A DNA stretch of 64,000 bases from Microbacterium psychrotolerans (GTDB lineage Bacteria; Actinomycetota; Actinomycetes; Actinomycetales; Microbacteriaceae): assembly GCF_031085295.1 (NCBI RefSeq), contig NZ_JAVFWO010000001.1:124001-188000 (forward strand). The letters run 5' to 3'. Shown in pieces: positions 54,197 to 63,414 of the stretch (position 1 is its first letter; each line of letters begins with the position of its first letter). The position numbers were made by a program, and so were the translations under genes. The notes beneath the pieces are model-generated. The model saw nothing but the letters and a program-made list of their open reading frames with translations. It did not search any database and was not told the DNA's origin.

Positions 54197-54649
54197 CTGC
54201 GCGCCTACTGCACTGTGCCGTGAATGCTCGTCGTTCGCTCTCAATCCGTGACGGATGTGGGCACGGCGTGGGCACGGACCACAACTCGCAAGCTTCGTCG
54301 CGTTGTTGCTTGGAGGTCTCGCGCAACCGCCCCGCAGAAGTCACGAGTCCCCCGGGTGGAAGAGACCCTCTGATCCGAAGTCAAGCGGGAAGTGCCATCG
54401 AGCTCTTGCGGACACTGGGATCAACGCCCTAAGTGCACACATGCGGTGTCTTCGACTCGTCGTACATCAAGCTTGGTGCTCGCGCGTCAACCGCCGGATG
54501 CATGGAGCAAGCTGGCCCGCATGAGAACGACGTTACCCAACGCGCCCTGATGGCACTCGGTGTCCACTGCTCGCGCGAACGATGGCGGGCGGAGACGGAG
54601 GGTTATGAAACTCGTCGAGCGACATCCTTCTGGTTCCTTGCCGATCGTC

Positions 54650-54669
54650 AACCGCGGAATTCCGCGGTT
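54650..54669. repeat. Perfect 20-bp palindrome, copy B
   Basis: AACCGCGGAATTCCGCGGTT is self-complementary over all 20 bases. It is the best of three related copies in the scar. Confidence 0.85.
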
Positions 54670-54870
54670 TCCGGCGGCGCTGGCTTCCGTCTGAATCACT
54701 CTCGATCGGCAGCAATCTGTACCGGCCGTGGGCACCAGGTGGTCAGGGGCCGTCGCAGTCGGACGAGCAAGAAACCCGACTTCACCGCTCGTGAATACCC
54801 CGCGCGAGAGCCCCACCTTAGCAGGGTGAAATCGCTCGTTTGCCAGGCTGTTCCGACCTAGGGTGTCCTC

Positions 54871-54886
54871 CCGCGGAATCATGCGG
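54871..54886. repeat. Palindromic repeat copy C
   Basis: CCGCGGAATCATGCGG, a degenerate relative of copies A and B. Confidence 0.5.
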
Positions 54887-54986
54887 AAATCAGGCTTCAC
54901 CAGCCGATTCCTCGCCGATCCGCGCACCGTCTCCAGGCACTCGACACACTTCATTCTCACAAAGAATCGGGATCCTCGGAATGCTC

Positions 54987-55008
54987 GGGGACACCTGGGG
55001 GACACCTG
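54987..55008. repeat. 11-bp tandem duplication
   Basis: GGGGACACCTG occurs twice in direct succession. Confidence 0.7.
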
Positions 55009-55101
55009 GCTCGTTGCACTCCGACTCGGCCAAGTGGGCTTCATCTGGCGTCGGCCAGATGCAGAACTCGTCGTTGAGGAGGAGATCGCACGCAGCCGCC
55101 C

Positions 55102-55119
55102 TACGGTGGGATTGAACCC
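55102..55119 (-). other. Second T-arm-like fragment
   Basis: The minus strand reads GGGTTCAATCCCACCGTA, like the fragment at 54119-54140 but one A shorter. It may mark the other side of a deleted insert or a diverged att copy. Confidence 0.35.
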
Positions 55120-55203
55120 TAATGTAGGGACTTCGCCACGGCTACACTCGATCTCAAATCTTGCACTCGCCTGCAATCACACAGGCGTCGAGTTCTCGAG
55201 GAC

Positions 55204-55231
55204 TGCACTCGCGTGCACTCGCCTGCACTCG
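55204..55231. repeat. 10-bp tandem repeat
   Basis: TGCACTCGCN is repeated almost three times; a further GCACTCGCCTGCA lies at 55163-55175. Confidence 0.6.
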
Positions 55232-55767
55232 ATCTCCTCATATGTTCACGCCTCTGTTCACACCTGGCCCTATCCGTTCTGGGGCTTTGATTGGTTTGCG
55301 GGCAAGATCGGAAGTCACGCGAGCGCGGCGCATCTCAGTCGATCGCGGATCCGCCGTCAGGTTGCGGTGGCGGCGTTCGGCTCATCGTTTCAGGCCCGAC
55401 GCAGCCCGAGGCCAACACCGGCGCCTACGGACCCGCCCTCAGCACGGAATGCCTAATCGCGCAGAGTCCCCGAGGACTACAGCAGCGGCATGCCGCCGCT
55501 GCCGCCAATTTGGGGGTGGTTGGTGGGCAGCGACGTGACAGCCTCAAGGGGAATACGCTGAGCGCGGCCAAGTTCACACATGCGTGCACACATGCCCATC
55601 CGCCTCATGGGAGCAGCTCGAGCTGATCCGGGAGGCGCTCGCGCGAGGCTACACGACTCGGCGCTTGAACCCGACATCTCGGAGGACGGCCGCAAGGCGG
55701 GCAGCATCCTGGCCTCTCTGGGTTGGACATCTCGACCAAGACTCGCCCGCCGCTCGGTCAGCCATCG

Positions 55768-56571
55768 TCACCAGGACGGGGTGCCGAAGGTTGGGAAATC
55801 GGCGACGTGTTCTCGATACTGGCCGTAGTCGATCTGAAGCACACTGTTTCCGTAGTCGGCAATGACGGGTCCGGCGGGCGAGAGGATATGGAGCGGATCG
55901 GTCGCGTCCCGCTCCCACGCAACGCTGGCGGTTCCACTCCTCATGTCGTCCGCCTCCGTGAAGCTCCAGGGGATCTCCACGAGGCGGCTGATGTCATACC
56001 CGTGGCCCTCTGCGCTCGGAATCAGCTTGTGAGTCAAGTGACTGTCGAACCACCTGGGTGCGGGGCGACGCTCCGTCCGAGCGCTACTCAAGTGCGCGGA
56101 AGCGGTGAAGAGCTTCTTACCCTGGGCAGCGACCCACGAGACGTCGAGCGACGACCCGTGTTCGTGCAGTTTCACCTCCTGGGCCTGCTTCTTGGGAAGC
56201 CCGAACAGCTCCCGCCCGAGAATGCCGTGGTTGAGGCCCTCGACGAAGGTTGCGACCGCGTAGGCCGCGTCCCTGCCGTGATAGTCGCATCGCACGGACA
56301 CCCCACCCTGCATGTAGGCCGGCCTGCGCTCGACGGTACCGTCGTTCCCGATGAACTCGGCGCCGATGAACTCGGCGACCCAGACACCCACATCGGGCTG
56401 GACGCCGGGAGCTACCGGCGCAGGGAGCAGCGCTCGCAGAACCTCAACACTCGTGGGGTAGGTGAGCGTCAGCCAGCGAACGGACACTCGTTCGGTTCCG
56501 ACTGAGAAGAGCGGTGCGAAGACGGGCATCGATGTGGCCGGCGTTGTGCGGGCAGGTTCGGTGTGATTCAT
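55768..56571 (-). CDS. Acetoacetate decarboxylase-like protein
   Basis: This 267-residue protein of the acetoacetate-decarboxylase fold has MQGGVSVRCDYHGRDAAYAVATFVE and LFGLPKKQAQEV, where Lys127 or Lys128 corresponds to the Schiff-base lysine. FTASAHLSSARTE follows, then IPWSFTEADDMRSGTASVAWERD. Divergent members act as aldolase-dehydratases on keto acids rather than as decarboxylases. The ATG overlaps the end of the amidase by four bases. It is the last gene of a long operon with amidase, NTF2-like and ABC genes. Confidence 0.82.
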   Translation of the reverse strand: MNHTEPARTTPATSMPVFAPLFSVGTERVSVRWLTLTYPTSVEVLRALLPAPVAPGVQPDVGVWVAEFIGAEFIGNDGTVERRPAYMQGGVSVRCDYHGRDAAYAVATFVEGLNHGILGRELFGLPKKQAQEVKLHEHGSSLDVSWVAAQGKKLFTASAHLSSARTERRPAPRWFDSHLTHKLIPSAEGHGYDISRLVEIPWSFTEADDMRSGTASVAWERDATDPLHILSPAGPVIADYGNSVLQIDYGQYREHVADFPTFGTPSW

Positions 56572-58060
56572 ACGTCTCCCGTCGACGGCGAGGGCGGATA
56601 TGGTTCGCGGTGGGCTTCGTCCCATTCGGCGAAGGCCAGGAGATCCTCGTCGGCGTGATGGCGACCAACCAGCATCGCGCCGATCGGAAGCATCCCGGGG
56701 GAGTGAACAGGGATAGTGAGCGCGGGGTGGCCGGTGACGTTGAAGGGGCCCGTGTTGGCGAGCACCCCCACCCCCTAGCTGTCCGCTCAACGTCGCCGAG
56801 GTCTGCAGCGACCGGGAGCGGATCCCCCGGTGACGTCGGAAGGACGAGAGCGTCGGCTTCGCTGAGCGCGGCGTCGATGGCGTGAGCGAGTGCAGTCCGT
56901 GCGGCCAGGCCGCGGCCGTATGCGCGTCCGGGAGCAGACTCCTGCAGGCGAGAGGCGGCGAGCATGCTCAGACGCACCGGTGCGGACAGTTCCGTGAAGC
57001 GCGTACGAACTCCGACTACGAGCTTCTGCTGGAGTTCCTCCCAGGCGAGATGCGGCCCGTGCCACGGGGCGGACACGCCGAGCAGAGTGGCGAGCGCGCC
57101 CTCGATGAACAGTGCCGTGGACACCGGACCGTACGCTGCGAGGTCCAACTCCGTGCGTTTGACCGCCACTCCTCGCCGCGACCATTCCTCCAGCCGTTCC
57201 TCAAGCGCGCGGCGCACACGCGGATCCGCACCGCGCGTGGCGGGCATGATGACGCCCACGGTGACGGCGCCGCGTTCTGGCCGGCCCCCGAAGCGTGAGC
57301 CTACGCTGGGATGAGGCGAGGTCTCTTGGCGTCCGTCCATTCCATCAGGCCCAGAGAGCACCGAGAGCGCGCGTCCGATCAGTCCAGGCGTTCGGGCGAG
57401 AATGCCGATGTGATCGAGTCGGGCTTCCATCCCGATGACGCCGGTATAGGGGATCCGCCCGAATGTGGGCTTCAGTCCGTACGACCCCGTCCACGCGGCT
57501 GGCACGCGCACGGAACCGCCTTGATCGGTACCGATGGCGAGGTCGACGCCGTCCAGGAAGAGGGATGCTGCGGCGCCTCCCGACGAGCCACCTGCCAATC
57601 GAGATCGATCGTGGGGATTCAGGACAGCACCGTAGAAGCTCGTGTCCCCCGCGCCCGAGAAGGCGAGGTCGTCCATGTTCGTAACCGCCGAGATCGTCGC
57701 CCCGGCATCGAGGAGCCTGCGGGTCACGGTAGCGTCGCCGCTCGGCACGAACTCCTGCAAGCACGCCGATCCCGCCGTCAGCGCGATCCCTCCGATAGCG
57801 ATGGAGTCCTTGACGGAGACTCGGATGCCGGCGAGTGGCCCCTCGGTACCCGATGCCACCTCGACCCACCGGACGACGGCGTTGAAGGGATCGCGCGGCC
57901 CCTCGACCTCGCGACGCACACGGGTCTTCGCCAGCGGCAGACCCGCCGGAGACGGCAGCGCGTCTGCGGCGGCCGCGAGCGCATCCACATACGCACGTAC
58001 GGGGCTGGACGCGGGCACGGGCCTTCCCGGCGGGGCCAGGCGAGGTCGCACGTCAGACAC
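56568..58060 (-). pseudogene. Amidase-signature enzyme, frameshifted near its C-terminus
   Basis: The 5' part encodes an amidase-signature enzyme: Lys84 in RVSVKDSIA, GGSSGG (157-162) with the cis-Ser and the nucleophile Ser183 in TDQGGSVRVPA. It reads correctly to about 56776, then leaves frame. The correct C-terminus (NTGPFNVTGHPALTIPVHSPGMLPIGAMLVGRHHADEDLLAF) continues in another frame and stops at 56568, overlapping the next start by four bases. The break lies in GGGGGTGGGGG (minus strand), a typical slippage site. It is either a sequencing error, a recent mutation or programmed. The GTG start at 58060 overlaps the NTF2-like gene. Confidence 0.8.
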
Positions 58061-58526
58061 TCCCCAGGAATCCGCTGCTGCCACGGCCCCAGCCCTCGGC
58101 CAGGGTGCCGACATACGAGAAGTCGACCCGCACGGCTGTGAAACGCCAATCGCCGTCGACGAGTTCGAGGCGATCCTCGTATCTACCCAGGGCCAGGACC
58201 GAGTCCTGGTCCTGGGTCGCGATCTGGAGCAGGTCCCAGCGACCGACGGCCGTGCCATCCTCGAGGGCGACATCGACCCGGGGATTCGAGAGAAGGTGAA
58301 CGGCCCACGGGAAGACGTCGCGCCCGATCTCGCGCATGAAGCGGGCGATGGCAAGCCTGCCGCTCACCTCCGGGTAGGTGTTGCTCGCCCAGCTCCCGCC
58401 TTCGATGAATAGCTCGGCGATCGCGTCGCCGTCATATCCGTCATCGCAGATGCGGGCGTACCGTGCCTTCAAGTCACAGATGTCCGACTTGGCCTCAAGG
58501 GCCGCGATCCTGCTTTCGAGCGACAT
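58053..58526 (-). CDS. NTF2/SnoaL-like protein (first copy downstream of ABC genes)
   Basis: This 157-residue alpha+beta cone-fold protein has a coil-like start (LESRIAALEAKSDICDLKARYARICDDGYDGDAIAELFIEGGSWAS), then FPWAVHLLSNPRVDVA and DWRFTAVRVDF. The His in AVHLLSNP and the Asp-rich start are typical of the SnoaL_4-type dehydratase/isomerase subgroup linked to ring-degrading and steroid pathways. It is a paralogue of the protein at 63415-63900. GGAAGTGA lies upstream. Confidence 0.82.
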   Translation of the reverse strand: MSLESRIAALEAKSDICDLKARYARICDDGYDGDAIAELFIEGGSWASNTYPEVSGRLAIARFMREIGRDVFPWAVHLLSNPRVDVALEDGTAVGRWDLLQIATQDQDSVLALGRYEDRLELVDGDWRFTAVRVDFSYVGTLAEGWGRGSSGFLGSV

Positions 58527-58533
58527 CCGCGAC

Positions 58534-59562
58534 TCACTTCCGAGGCTTCGAGAGGGCGCTGAAACGGCCCGAGGTGAACGCCACCGCGGCAAGGAGCACG
58601 AGACCCTTGAGCAGCGACTCGATGTAGAACGGGAGGCCGAACTGCTGAAGTCCCGCTACCAGCGCCGCGAGGACGAGCACCGCCACGATGGTCCCGACGA
58701 CGTTGTAGCGGCCGATCGTGTAGATCGCCGCGCCGAGGAACACTGCGGCGAAGGCGGGGAGCAGGAAACCCGCGCCGACCTGAGGATTCCCGGACCCCAG
58801 AATCGCCGCCTCGGCCACGCCCGCGATCCCTGCGACCGTGCCCGACGCGACGAAGGATGCGACCGTGAGCCCCTGAGTCGGGAGTCCTGCGAGTCGGGCC
58901 GCGTCGTTGCTGTCACCCATCGCGTAAAGGTAACGCCCCGTCGGCGTCTTCTCGAGAAGCCACCAGACCACCACGCAGATGACGACCGCGTAGATGACCG
59001 GCAGCGGAACTCCGCCGACTCGACCTCCGAGTGCCCGGAAGCCCTCGGGCACGTTCAAGGCGAAGATCGAGCCGTTGGTCCACCACAGGGCGATGCCGAG
59101 GGCGATGCTGCCCGTTGCGAGGGTGGCGACCATCGAGTTGATCTTCAGCCAAGCCACGGAGAAGCCGTTGAGGAGGCCGACGAATGACCCCGTGAGCACG
59201 CCAGCGACGCAAGCGACCCACGTCGGGGCCTCGAAGAACTGAAACATGCCGATCGACACGATCATCGACAGCGTCAAGACGCTCGCCAGCGAGAGATCGA
59301 AGTATCCCGCGACGATCGGGATGAGCATGCCGACCGCGAGTATCAAGCCGACAGCCTCATTGCTGAAGATCGCAGTCACGTTGCTGACCGTGGGATAGGT
59401 GCTGGGCAACAACACGCTGAACAGCACGACGATCGCGACCAAGGCATAGAAGCCGTACCAGCGGGGTTCGCCGAGCCGTTTGAGGAGGGATGGAGGGCCG
59501 TTCGGCGCCGCGCCGACCGCTGGGGTGCTCGTGGGGGCCGTCTTGGTTGCAGTGGTTGTCAT
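58534..59562 (-). CDS. Ribose-type ABC transporter permease (CUT2)
   Basis: This 342-residue permease has about eight to ten helices, with the family stretch LIPIVAGYFDLSLASVLTLSM near residue 80 and RYLYAMGDSNDAARLAGLPTQGL near 220. It ends VLVLAALVAGLQQFGLPFYIESLLKGLVLLAAVAF. This is the RbsC/XylH superfamily, but the accompanying amidase and NTF2-like genes suggest a non-sugar ligand. AGGAAAG precedes the ATG. It starts 22 bases downstream of the ATPase gene. Confidence 0.88.
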   Translation of the reverse strand: MTTTATKTAPTSTPAVGAAPNGPPSLLKRLGEPRWYGFYALVAIVVLFSVLLPSTYPTVSNVTAIFSNEAVGLILAVGMLIPIVAGYFDLSLASVLTLSMIVSIGMFQFFEAPTWVACVAGVLTGSFVGLLNGFSVAWLKINSMVATLATGSIALGIALWWTNGSIFALNVPEGFRALGGRVGGVPLPVIYAVVICVVVWWLLEKTPTGRYLYAMGDSNDAARLAGLPTQGLTVASFVASGTVAGIAGVAEAAILGSGNPQVGAGFLLPAFAAVFLGAAIYTIGRYNVVGTIVAVLVLAALVAGLQQFGLPFYIESLLKGLVLLAAVAFTSGRFSALSKPRK

Positions 59563-59584
59563 GATCTTTCCTGACTGATGGGTT

Positions 59585-61111
59585 CTATGCGTCATCGCTG
59601 GCAGCCATGTGCAACAGCTGCTCTTCTGGTGTGACCGACGGATCGACCTGTCCTCGGATGCGCCCACGGCGCATAACGAGCACCCGGTCGCAGAGCCCGA
59701 GTAGCTCGCCGAAGTCGGATGAGACGACGAGGACGCTCATGCCTCCGCCGGCGAGCCGTCTGATGGCATCATGGATCTGCACCCGGGCATGCACGTCGAC
59801 GCCTTGCGTTGGCTCATCGAGCAAGAGCACCTTGGGTGAGATCCGCGCCCACCGGCCGATGATCGCCTTCTGCTGGTTTCCTCCGCTGAAGAGGCGAAAG
59901 GACTTGTCCGGGTCCCGTGGGCGGACATCGAACTGCTCCATCGTGTCGGCAGCGGATTGTCGTTCGCGGCTGCGACGGATCCACAGTGGGCTCGCGAAGC
60001 CGCCCATCGAGGCGATCGTGACGTTGTCAGCCATCGTCATCGCCGGCAGCGCACCGTGGCGACGCCGATCCTCCGGCACGAAGCCGATACCAGCCTTTCG
60101 CGCGTGCCGCGGGCTGGCCTGCTTGAGCACGCCTCCGTCGAGTTCGACGACACCAGAGCGCCGCGACTGCGCCCCGTACAAAAGGCGCAGGAGCGTGCTC
60201 CGGCCAGAGCCGAGAAGGCCCGCGATGCCGACGATCTCACCCCGGCGCACGGCGAGCGACACCCCCGCCACGCTACCGCCGCTGATCGCGTCCGCGGTGA
60301 ACGAGACGGGCTGCTCCGCCCGTGGAATGCGCGTGACGTCACGGACGACTGACGTCTCGGCGCCGCCGACCATCGAGGATGCGAGCGACTCCTTGGTCAT
60401 GTCGCTGGTGGGCGAAGTTTGTACGAGTTCCCCGTCCCGCAGCACGGTCACCCTGTCCGCCAGTTCCAAGACCATATCGAGGTCGTGGGTGATGAACAGC
60501 ACTGCAACGCCCTCAGCCGCGACTCTGCGAACCATGTCGGTCACCAGCGTCACTTCGTGCTCGGGGAGGGACGCTGTCGGCTCATCGAGCACGAGCAGGC
60601 GCACCCCGCGATCGTTCCACAGGTCCTGGACGGCGCGAGCGATGGCCACCATCGTTCGTTCCGCGGGCGACAGATCCGCCATGGGCGTGACCGGGTCCAG
60701 ATGGGCAACCCCGAGACGCTCGAACACGTCGCGCGCGACGTCCTGCTCCTGTCGCCGATGGACGCGCGCGGGTGAACTCGATCGATAGCGGGATCCGATC
60801 GACACGTTGTCAGCCACCGTCAGGTTGGAGAAGACGACGGGGTCCTGGTGGAGGAACTGCAGGCCGAATTCCCCTGCACTGACCGGGTTCAGATCGGGCA
60901 CGGTCTCGCCGTCGATCGCGATCTCCCCGGCATCCAGCGAATACACCCCCGCAAGCAGTTTCACCAGTGTGGATTTCCCGGACCCGTTCAGGCCCGCGAG
61001 GGCGTGCACCTCGCCGCCATGGAAGGTGACGCTCACATCGGAGAGCGCGCGCTGCGACCCGAAGATCTTCGTGACGGATCGAACGTCGATCGAGGACGCG
61101 TGCACGTTCAC
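59585..61111 (-). CDS. Ribose-type ABC transporter ATP-binding protein
   Basis: This 508-residue double ATPase has Walker A GLNGSGKST (residues 40-48), signature LSPAERTMVAIARAV, Walker B VRLLVLDEPTASLPEHE and FITHDLDMVLE in half one. Half two carries GLLGSGRSTLLRLLYGAQSRR, GFVPEDRRRHGALP, FSGGNQQKAIIGRW and VLLLDEPTQGVDVHA. The second Walker A is degenerate, as in RbsA. It overlaps the second binding-protein gene by four bases. Confidence 0.92.
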   Translation of the reverse strand: MNVHASSIDVRSVTKIFGSQRALSDVSVTFHGGEVHALAGLNGSGKSTLVKLLAGVYSLDAGEIAIDGETVPDLNPVSAGEFGLQFLHQDPVVFSNLTVADNVSIGSRYRSSSPARVHRRQEQDVARDVFERLGVAHLDPVTPMADLSPAERTMVAIARAVQDLWNDRGVRLLVLDEPTASLPEHEVTLVTDMVRRVAAEGVAVLFITHDLDMVLELADRVTVLRDGELVQTSPTSDMTKESLASSMVGGAETSVVRDVTRIPRAEQPVSFTADAISGGSVAGVSLAVRRGEIVGIAGLLGSGRSTLLRLLYGAQSRRSGVVELDGGVLKQASPRHARKAGIGFVPEDRRRHGALPAMTMADNVTIASMGGFASPLWIRRSRERQSAADTMEQFDVRPRDPDKSFRLFSGGNQQKAIIGRWARISPKVLLLDEPTQGVDVHARVQIHDAIRRLAGGGMSVLVVSSDFGELLGLCDRVLVMRRGRIRGQVDPSVTPEEQLLHMAASDDA

Positions 61112-62253
61112 TCCACCCCCCAGAGCATCTGGTACTGGCTCTTAAAGTCGACATCGCCGTCCCAGCCGGTCGCATCGATCTCATCGATGTTCGTCGAATC
61201 CACCAGTTTCAGACTCAGCACATCAGCCGCGACCGCGGGGTCCTCGCCTGAGAAGATCCGGTTCATCGCGTCGACGTCGGTCCACCCCATCCATTCGTTG
61301 GGGAAAGCCGTCGACGCACTTTGCTCGCCAGTGCGAATCCTCTCCAGCGCAGCGGGGATCCCCTGGGACCCGAGTACGATCTTCTCCTCGGCGTCGACCG
61401 CGCTCAGGCCTTGGGCAACCGCAGCCACGGCGTAGTCGTAGTCGATGTAGATCGTGTTGAAGTCAGCGTTCCTCTGGGCCATCTGCTGCACAGCCCGGGG
61501 GACGGCTGTCGCGAGGTCGGCGAAGGTGAACGTCTGCTCCTCGAGGATCTCGCAGCTCGCGCACTCCGCGAGCCGCGCGATGAAGGCCTCGTATCGGGCG
61601 GTGAGGACCTCGAAGCCCGTGTCGTGGAGCACCAGTGCTTTCACGTTCCCGTCAGTTTCGGCGATGGCGAAGTCGGCCAGTAGTGAACCACTCTCTCGCC
61701 AGACGCGATCCGAAGGTGTGCCCGCGAAGTCGACGAGGTCCGTTTCGAGGGCCTGGGAAGCGACTGTCACGACACCTTCCTCTCGTGCCTGCGCGAGAGA
61801 GGATTGGATCGTCGAGGGGTTGATCGACACGGTGAGGATGCCGTCGGGGTTCAAGGTCAGAGCTTGGCGGACCGCGGCATTCTGGGAGTCGGCCGTCTCC
61901 TTACCGTCGATGATCTGGGCACGCCAGCCCAGCGTCTCGGCGGCCTCTTTGGCAGCGTACGCCGGCTGCGCGCAGCCCTCGGACGCGAGTGCGCACGGTA
62001 CGATGACGATGAACTTGTCGGGTTGAGCCTCGGGGCCAGTCTCTGGCGCGCCGCGCGTGACCTCGGCTCGGGCCGCGTCTACGCGTTCGCGCGCCTGTTC
62101 CACGACTGCGTCGGACGTGGTCGACTCCTCTTGCGGCTCGGTCGCCGGACTCGCTGCGCACCCGACCAGGGCGAGGGAGGTGGCCGCGACGCAGAAGAGA
62201 GCAGCACGCAGTTGGCGCGAAAGGGAATTGCCGGTGCGGTCGATGTTGCTCAC
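61108..62253 (-). CDS. ABC transporter substrate-binding lipoprotein, copy 2
   Basis: This lipoprotein of about 381 residues has the lipobox LVGC (Cys32). Mature landmarks are IVPCALASEGCAQPAYAAKEAAE (two Cys), IIDGKETADSQNAAVRQALTL, LVLHDTGFEVLTARYEAF, TIYIDYDYAVAAVAQGL and a C-terminal DGDVDFKSQYQMLWGV. It shares these blocks with the preceding gene, from which it must have duplicated. The GTG start overlaps that gene by GTGA. A second Cys pair (ECASCEIL) is also shared. The fold is ribose-binding-like. Confidence 0.88.
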   Translation of the reverse strand: MSNIDRTGNSLSRQLRAALFCVAATSLALVGCAASPATEPQEESTTSDAVVEQARERVDAARAEVTRGAPETGPEAQPDKFIVIVPCALASEGCAQPAYAAKEAAETLGWRAQIIDGKETADSQNAAVRQALTLNPDGILTVSINPSTIQSSLAQAREEGVVTVASQALETDLVDFAGTPSDRVWRESGSLLADFAIAETDGNVKALVLHDTGFEVLTARYEAFIARLAECASCEILEEQTFTFADLATAVPRAVQQMAQRNADFNTIYIDYDYAVAAVAQGLSAVDAEEKIVLGSQGIPAALERIRTGEQSASTAFPNEWMGWTDVDAMNRIFSGEDPAVAADVLSLKLVDSTNIDEIDATGWDGDVDFKSQYQMLWGVE

Positions 62254-63383
62254 TGGTCGATTCCCCACATATCGAGGTACTCGGACTTGAAGTCGACGTC
62301 CCCGTCCCAAAGTCCGTCAATGTCTTGGTCGAGTGCGACCTGCTGGTCTATGAGCTTGCGCGTGAGTACCGCAGAGGCGGGGTCGGGGGATTCCCCGGCG
62401 AAGATGCGGTTCATCGCGTCGATGTCGGCCCATCCGATCCACGCCAGTGCGTAGGCGGTGGTTGCGCTCTGTCCACCTCCGTCGCGGATGAGCTGAATGG
62501 CAGCCGATGTTCCGTCCGATCCCAGGACAACTTTTCCATCCGCTCCGATGGCTCGCAGCCCCTGGAGGACGGAGGGGACTGCATAGTCGTAGTCGATGTA
62601 GAAGGTGTTGAAGTCCGGATGGCGCTGCGCCATCTGCTGCACGAGCCGAGGGACGGAGGTGGCGAGATCCGCGAACGTGAAGTTCTGGTCCTCGAGGACC
62701 TCACAGGTTCCGCACTCATCGAGGCGGTCGACGAACGCCTGGTGCTGCGGTTCGAGGACGTCGAAGCCGGTGTCGTGCAGGACGAGCGCTTTGACCTTGC
62801 CGTCGGTCTCTGCGATGGCGTAGTCGGCGAGGAGCGCGCCGCTGTCCACCCAGGTCTGGGCCGAAGGGATGTCGGAGAAGTCCACCAGGTCGCTATCGGC
62901 CGCCGAGGAGGCGATCACCTTGACGCCTTGACTCCGGGCGAGCTCGAGGGAGCCCTGGATGGAAGCAGGGTTGATTGCGAAGGTGATGATCCCGTCCGGT
63001 CCCAGTGCGAGCGCCTGCTGAACGGCGGCGTTCTGGGAGTCGGCGGTGTCCTTGCCGTCGATGATCTGCACTTTCCAGCCGATAGCCTCGGCTGCTTCCT
63101 CGGCCGCCTTGGCGGGCTGCGCGCAGCCTTCCGATGCCAGCGAGCACGTTACGAGTACGACGAACTTGCCCTCCTGCACCGGCGGGCTCTCCTCGGGTGC
63201 TCCGACCTCGACGGGCGCTTGAGCAGCGGCGACCCGCGCCTTGGCGTCCTCGACGAGCTCCGAGGACCCTGAGGAGGTCGTGGTGGTGGCTGTGTCGCCG
63301 CTCTGGCAACCGGCCAACAGCAGCACGGTGAGTGCGGTCGCCGCTGCGATCGCCGTCTTGCCTGTGTTCGTCCGACTGAACAT
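62250..63383 (-). CDS. ABC transporter substrate-binding lipoprotein, copy 1
   Basis: This 377-residue lipoprotein has the lipobox LAGC (Cys26) and the same landmarks as copy 2: VTCSLASEGCAQPAKAAEEAAE, IIDGKDTADSQNAAVQQALAL, LVLHDTGFDVLEPQHQAF, TFYIDYDYAVPSVLQGL and DGDVDFKSEYLDMWGI. Lineage-specific loops differ, so the two may bind different ligands or form a pair. It follows an NTF2-like gene in the same operon and is translated just ahead of copy 2. Confidence 0.88.
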   Translation of the reverse strand: MFSRTNTGKTAIAAATALTVLLLAGCQSGDTATTTTSSGSSELVEDAKARVAAAQAPVEVGAPEESPPVQEGKFVVLVTCSLASEGCAQPAKAAEEAAEAIGWKVQIIDGKDTADSQNAAVQQALALGPDGIITFAINPASIQGSLELARSQGVKVIASSAADSDLVDFSDIPSAQTWVDSGALLADYAIAETDGKVKALVLHDTGFDVLEPQHQAFVDRLDECGTCEVLEDQNFTFADLATSVPRLVQQMAQRHPDFNTFYIDYDYAVPSVLQGLRAIGADGKVVLGSDGTSAAIQLIRDGGGQSATTAYALAWIGWADIDAMNRIFAGESPDPASAVLTRKLIDQQVALDQDIDGLWDGDVDFKSEYLDMWGIDQ

Positions 63384-63414
63384 GATCGTCCTTTGCGTGT
63401 GTGAGGTGTTGCGG

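Larger units (their letters stand above)
53767..55767. other. 2.0-kb gene-poor scar with tRNA-like fragments and repeats
   Basis: No credible gene is found here. The DNA is less GC-biased than its surroundings, frames are short or low quality, and it contains a U-tailed terminator, two T-arm-like fragments, dispersed CCGCGGAATNNNGCGG palindromes and short tandem repeats. It looks like the decayed end of an element once inserted at a tRNA gene. One minus-strand frame near 55000-55110 (LLLNDEFCIWPTPDEAHLAE) reads like protein but lacks start and continuation. Confidence 0.55.

Noticed and set aside
54487..55176. A 229-codon minus-strand frame in the scar
   Set aside because: It is Ser/Arg-rich with no family motif and covers the T-arm fragment and repeats. 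It is judged non-coding.
55204..55231. CRISPR-like repetition
   Set aside because: The units are only 10 bp, directly adjacent and without spacers; no cas genes are in the window.
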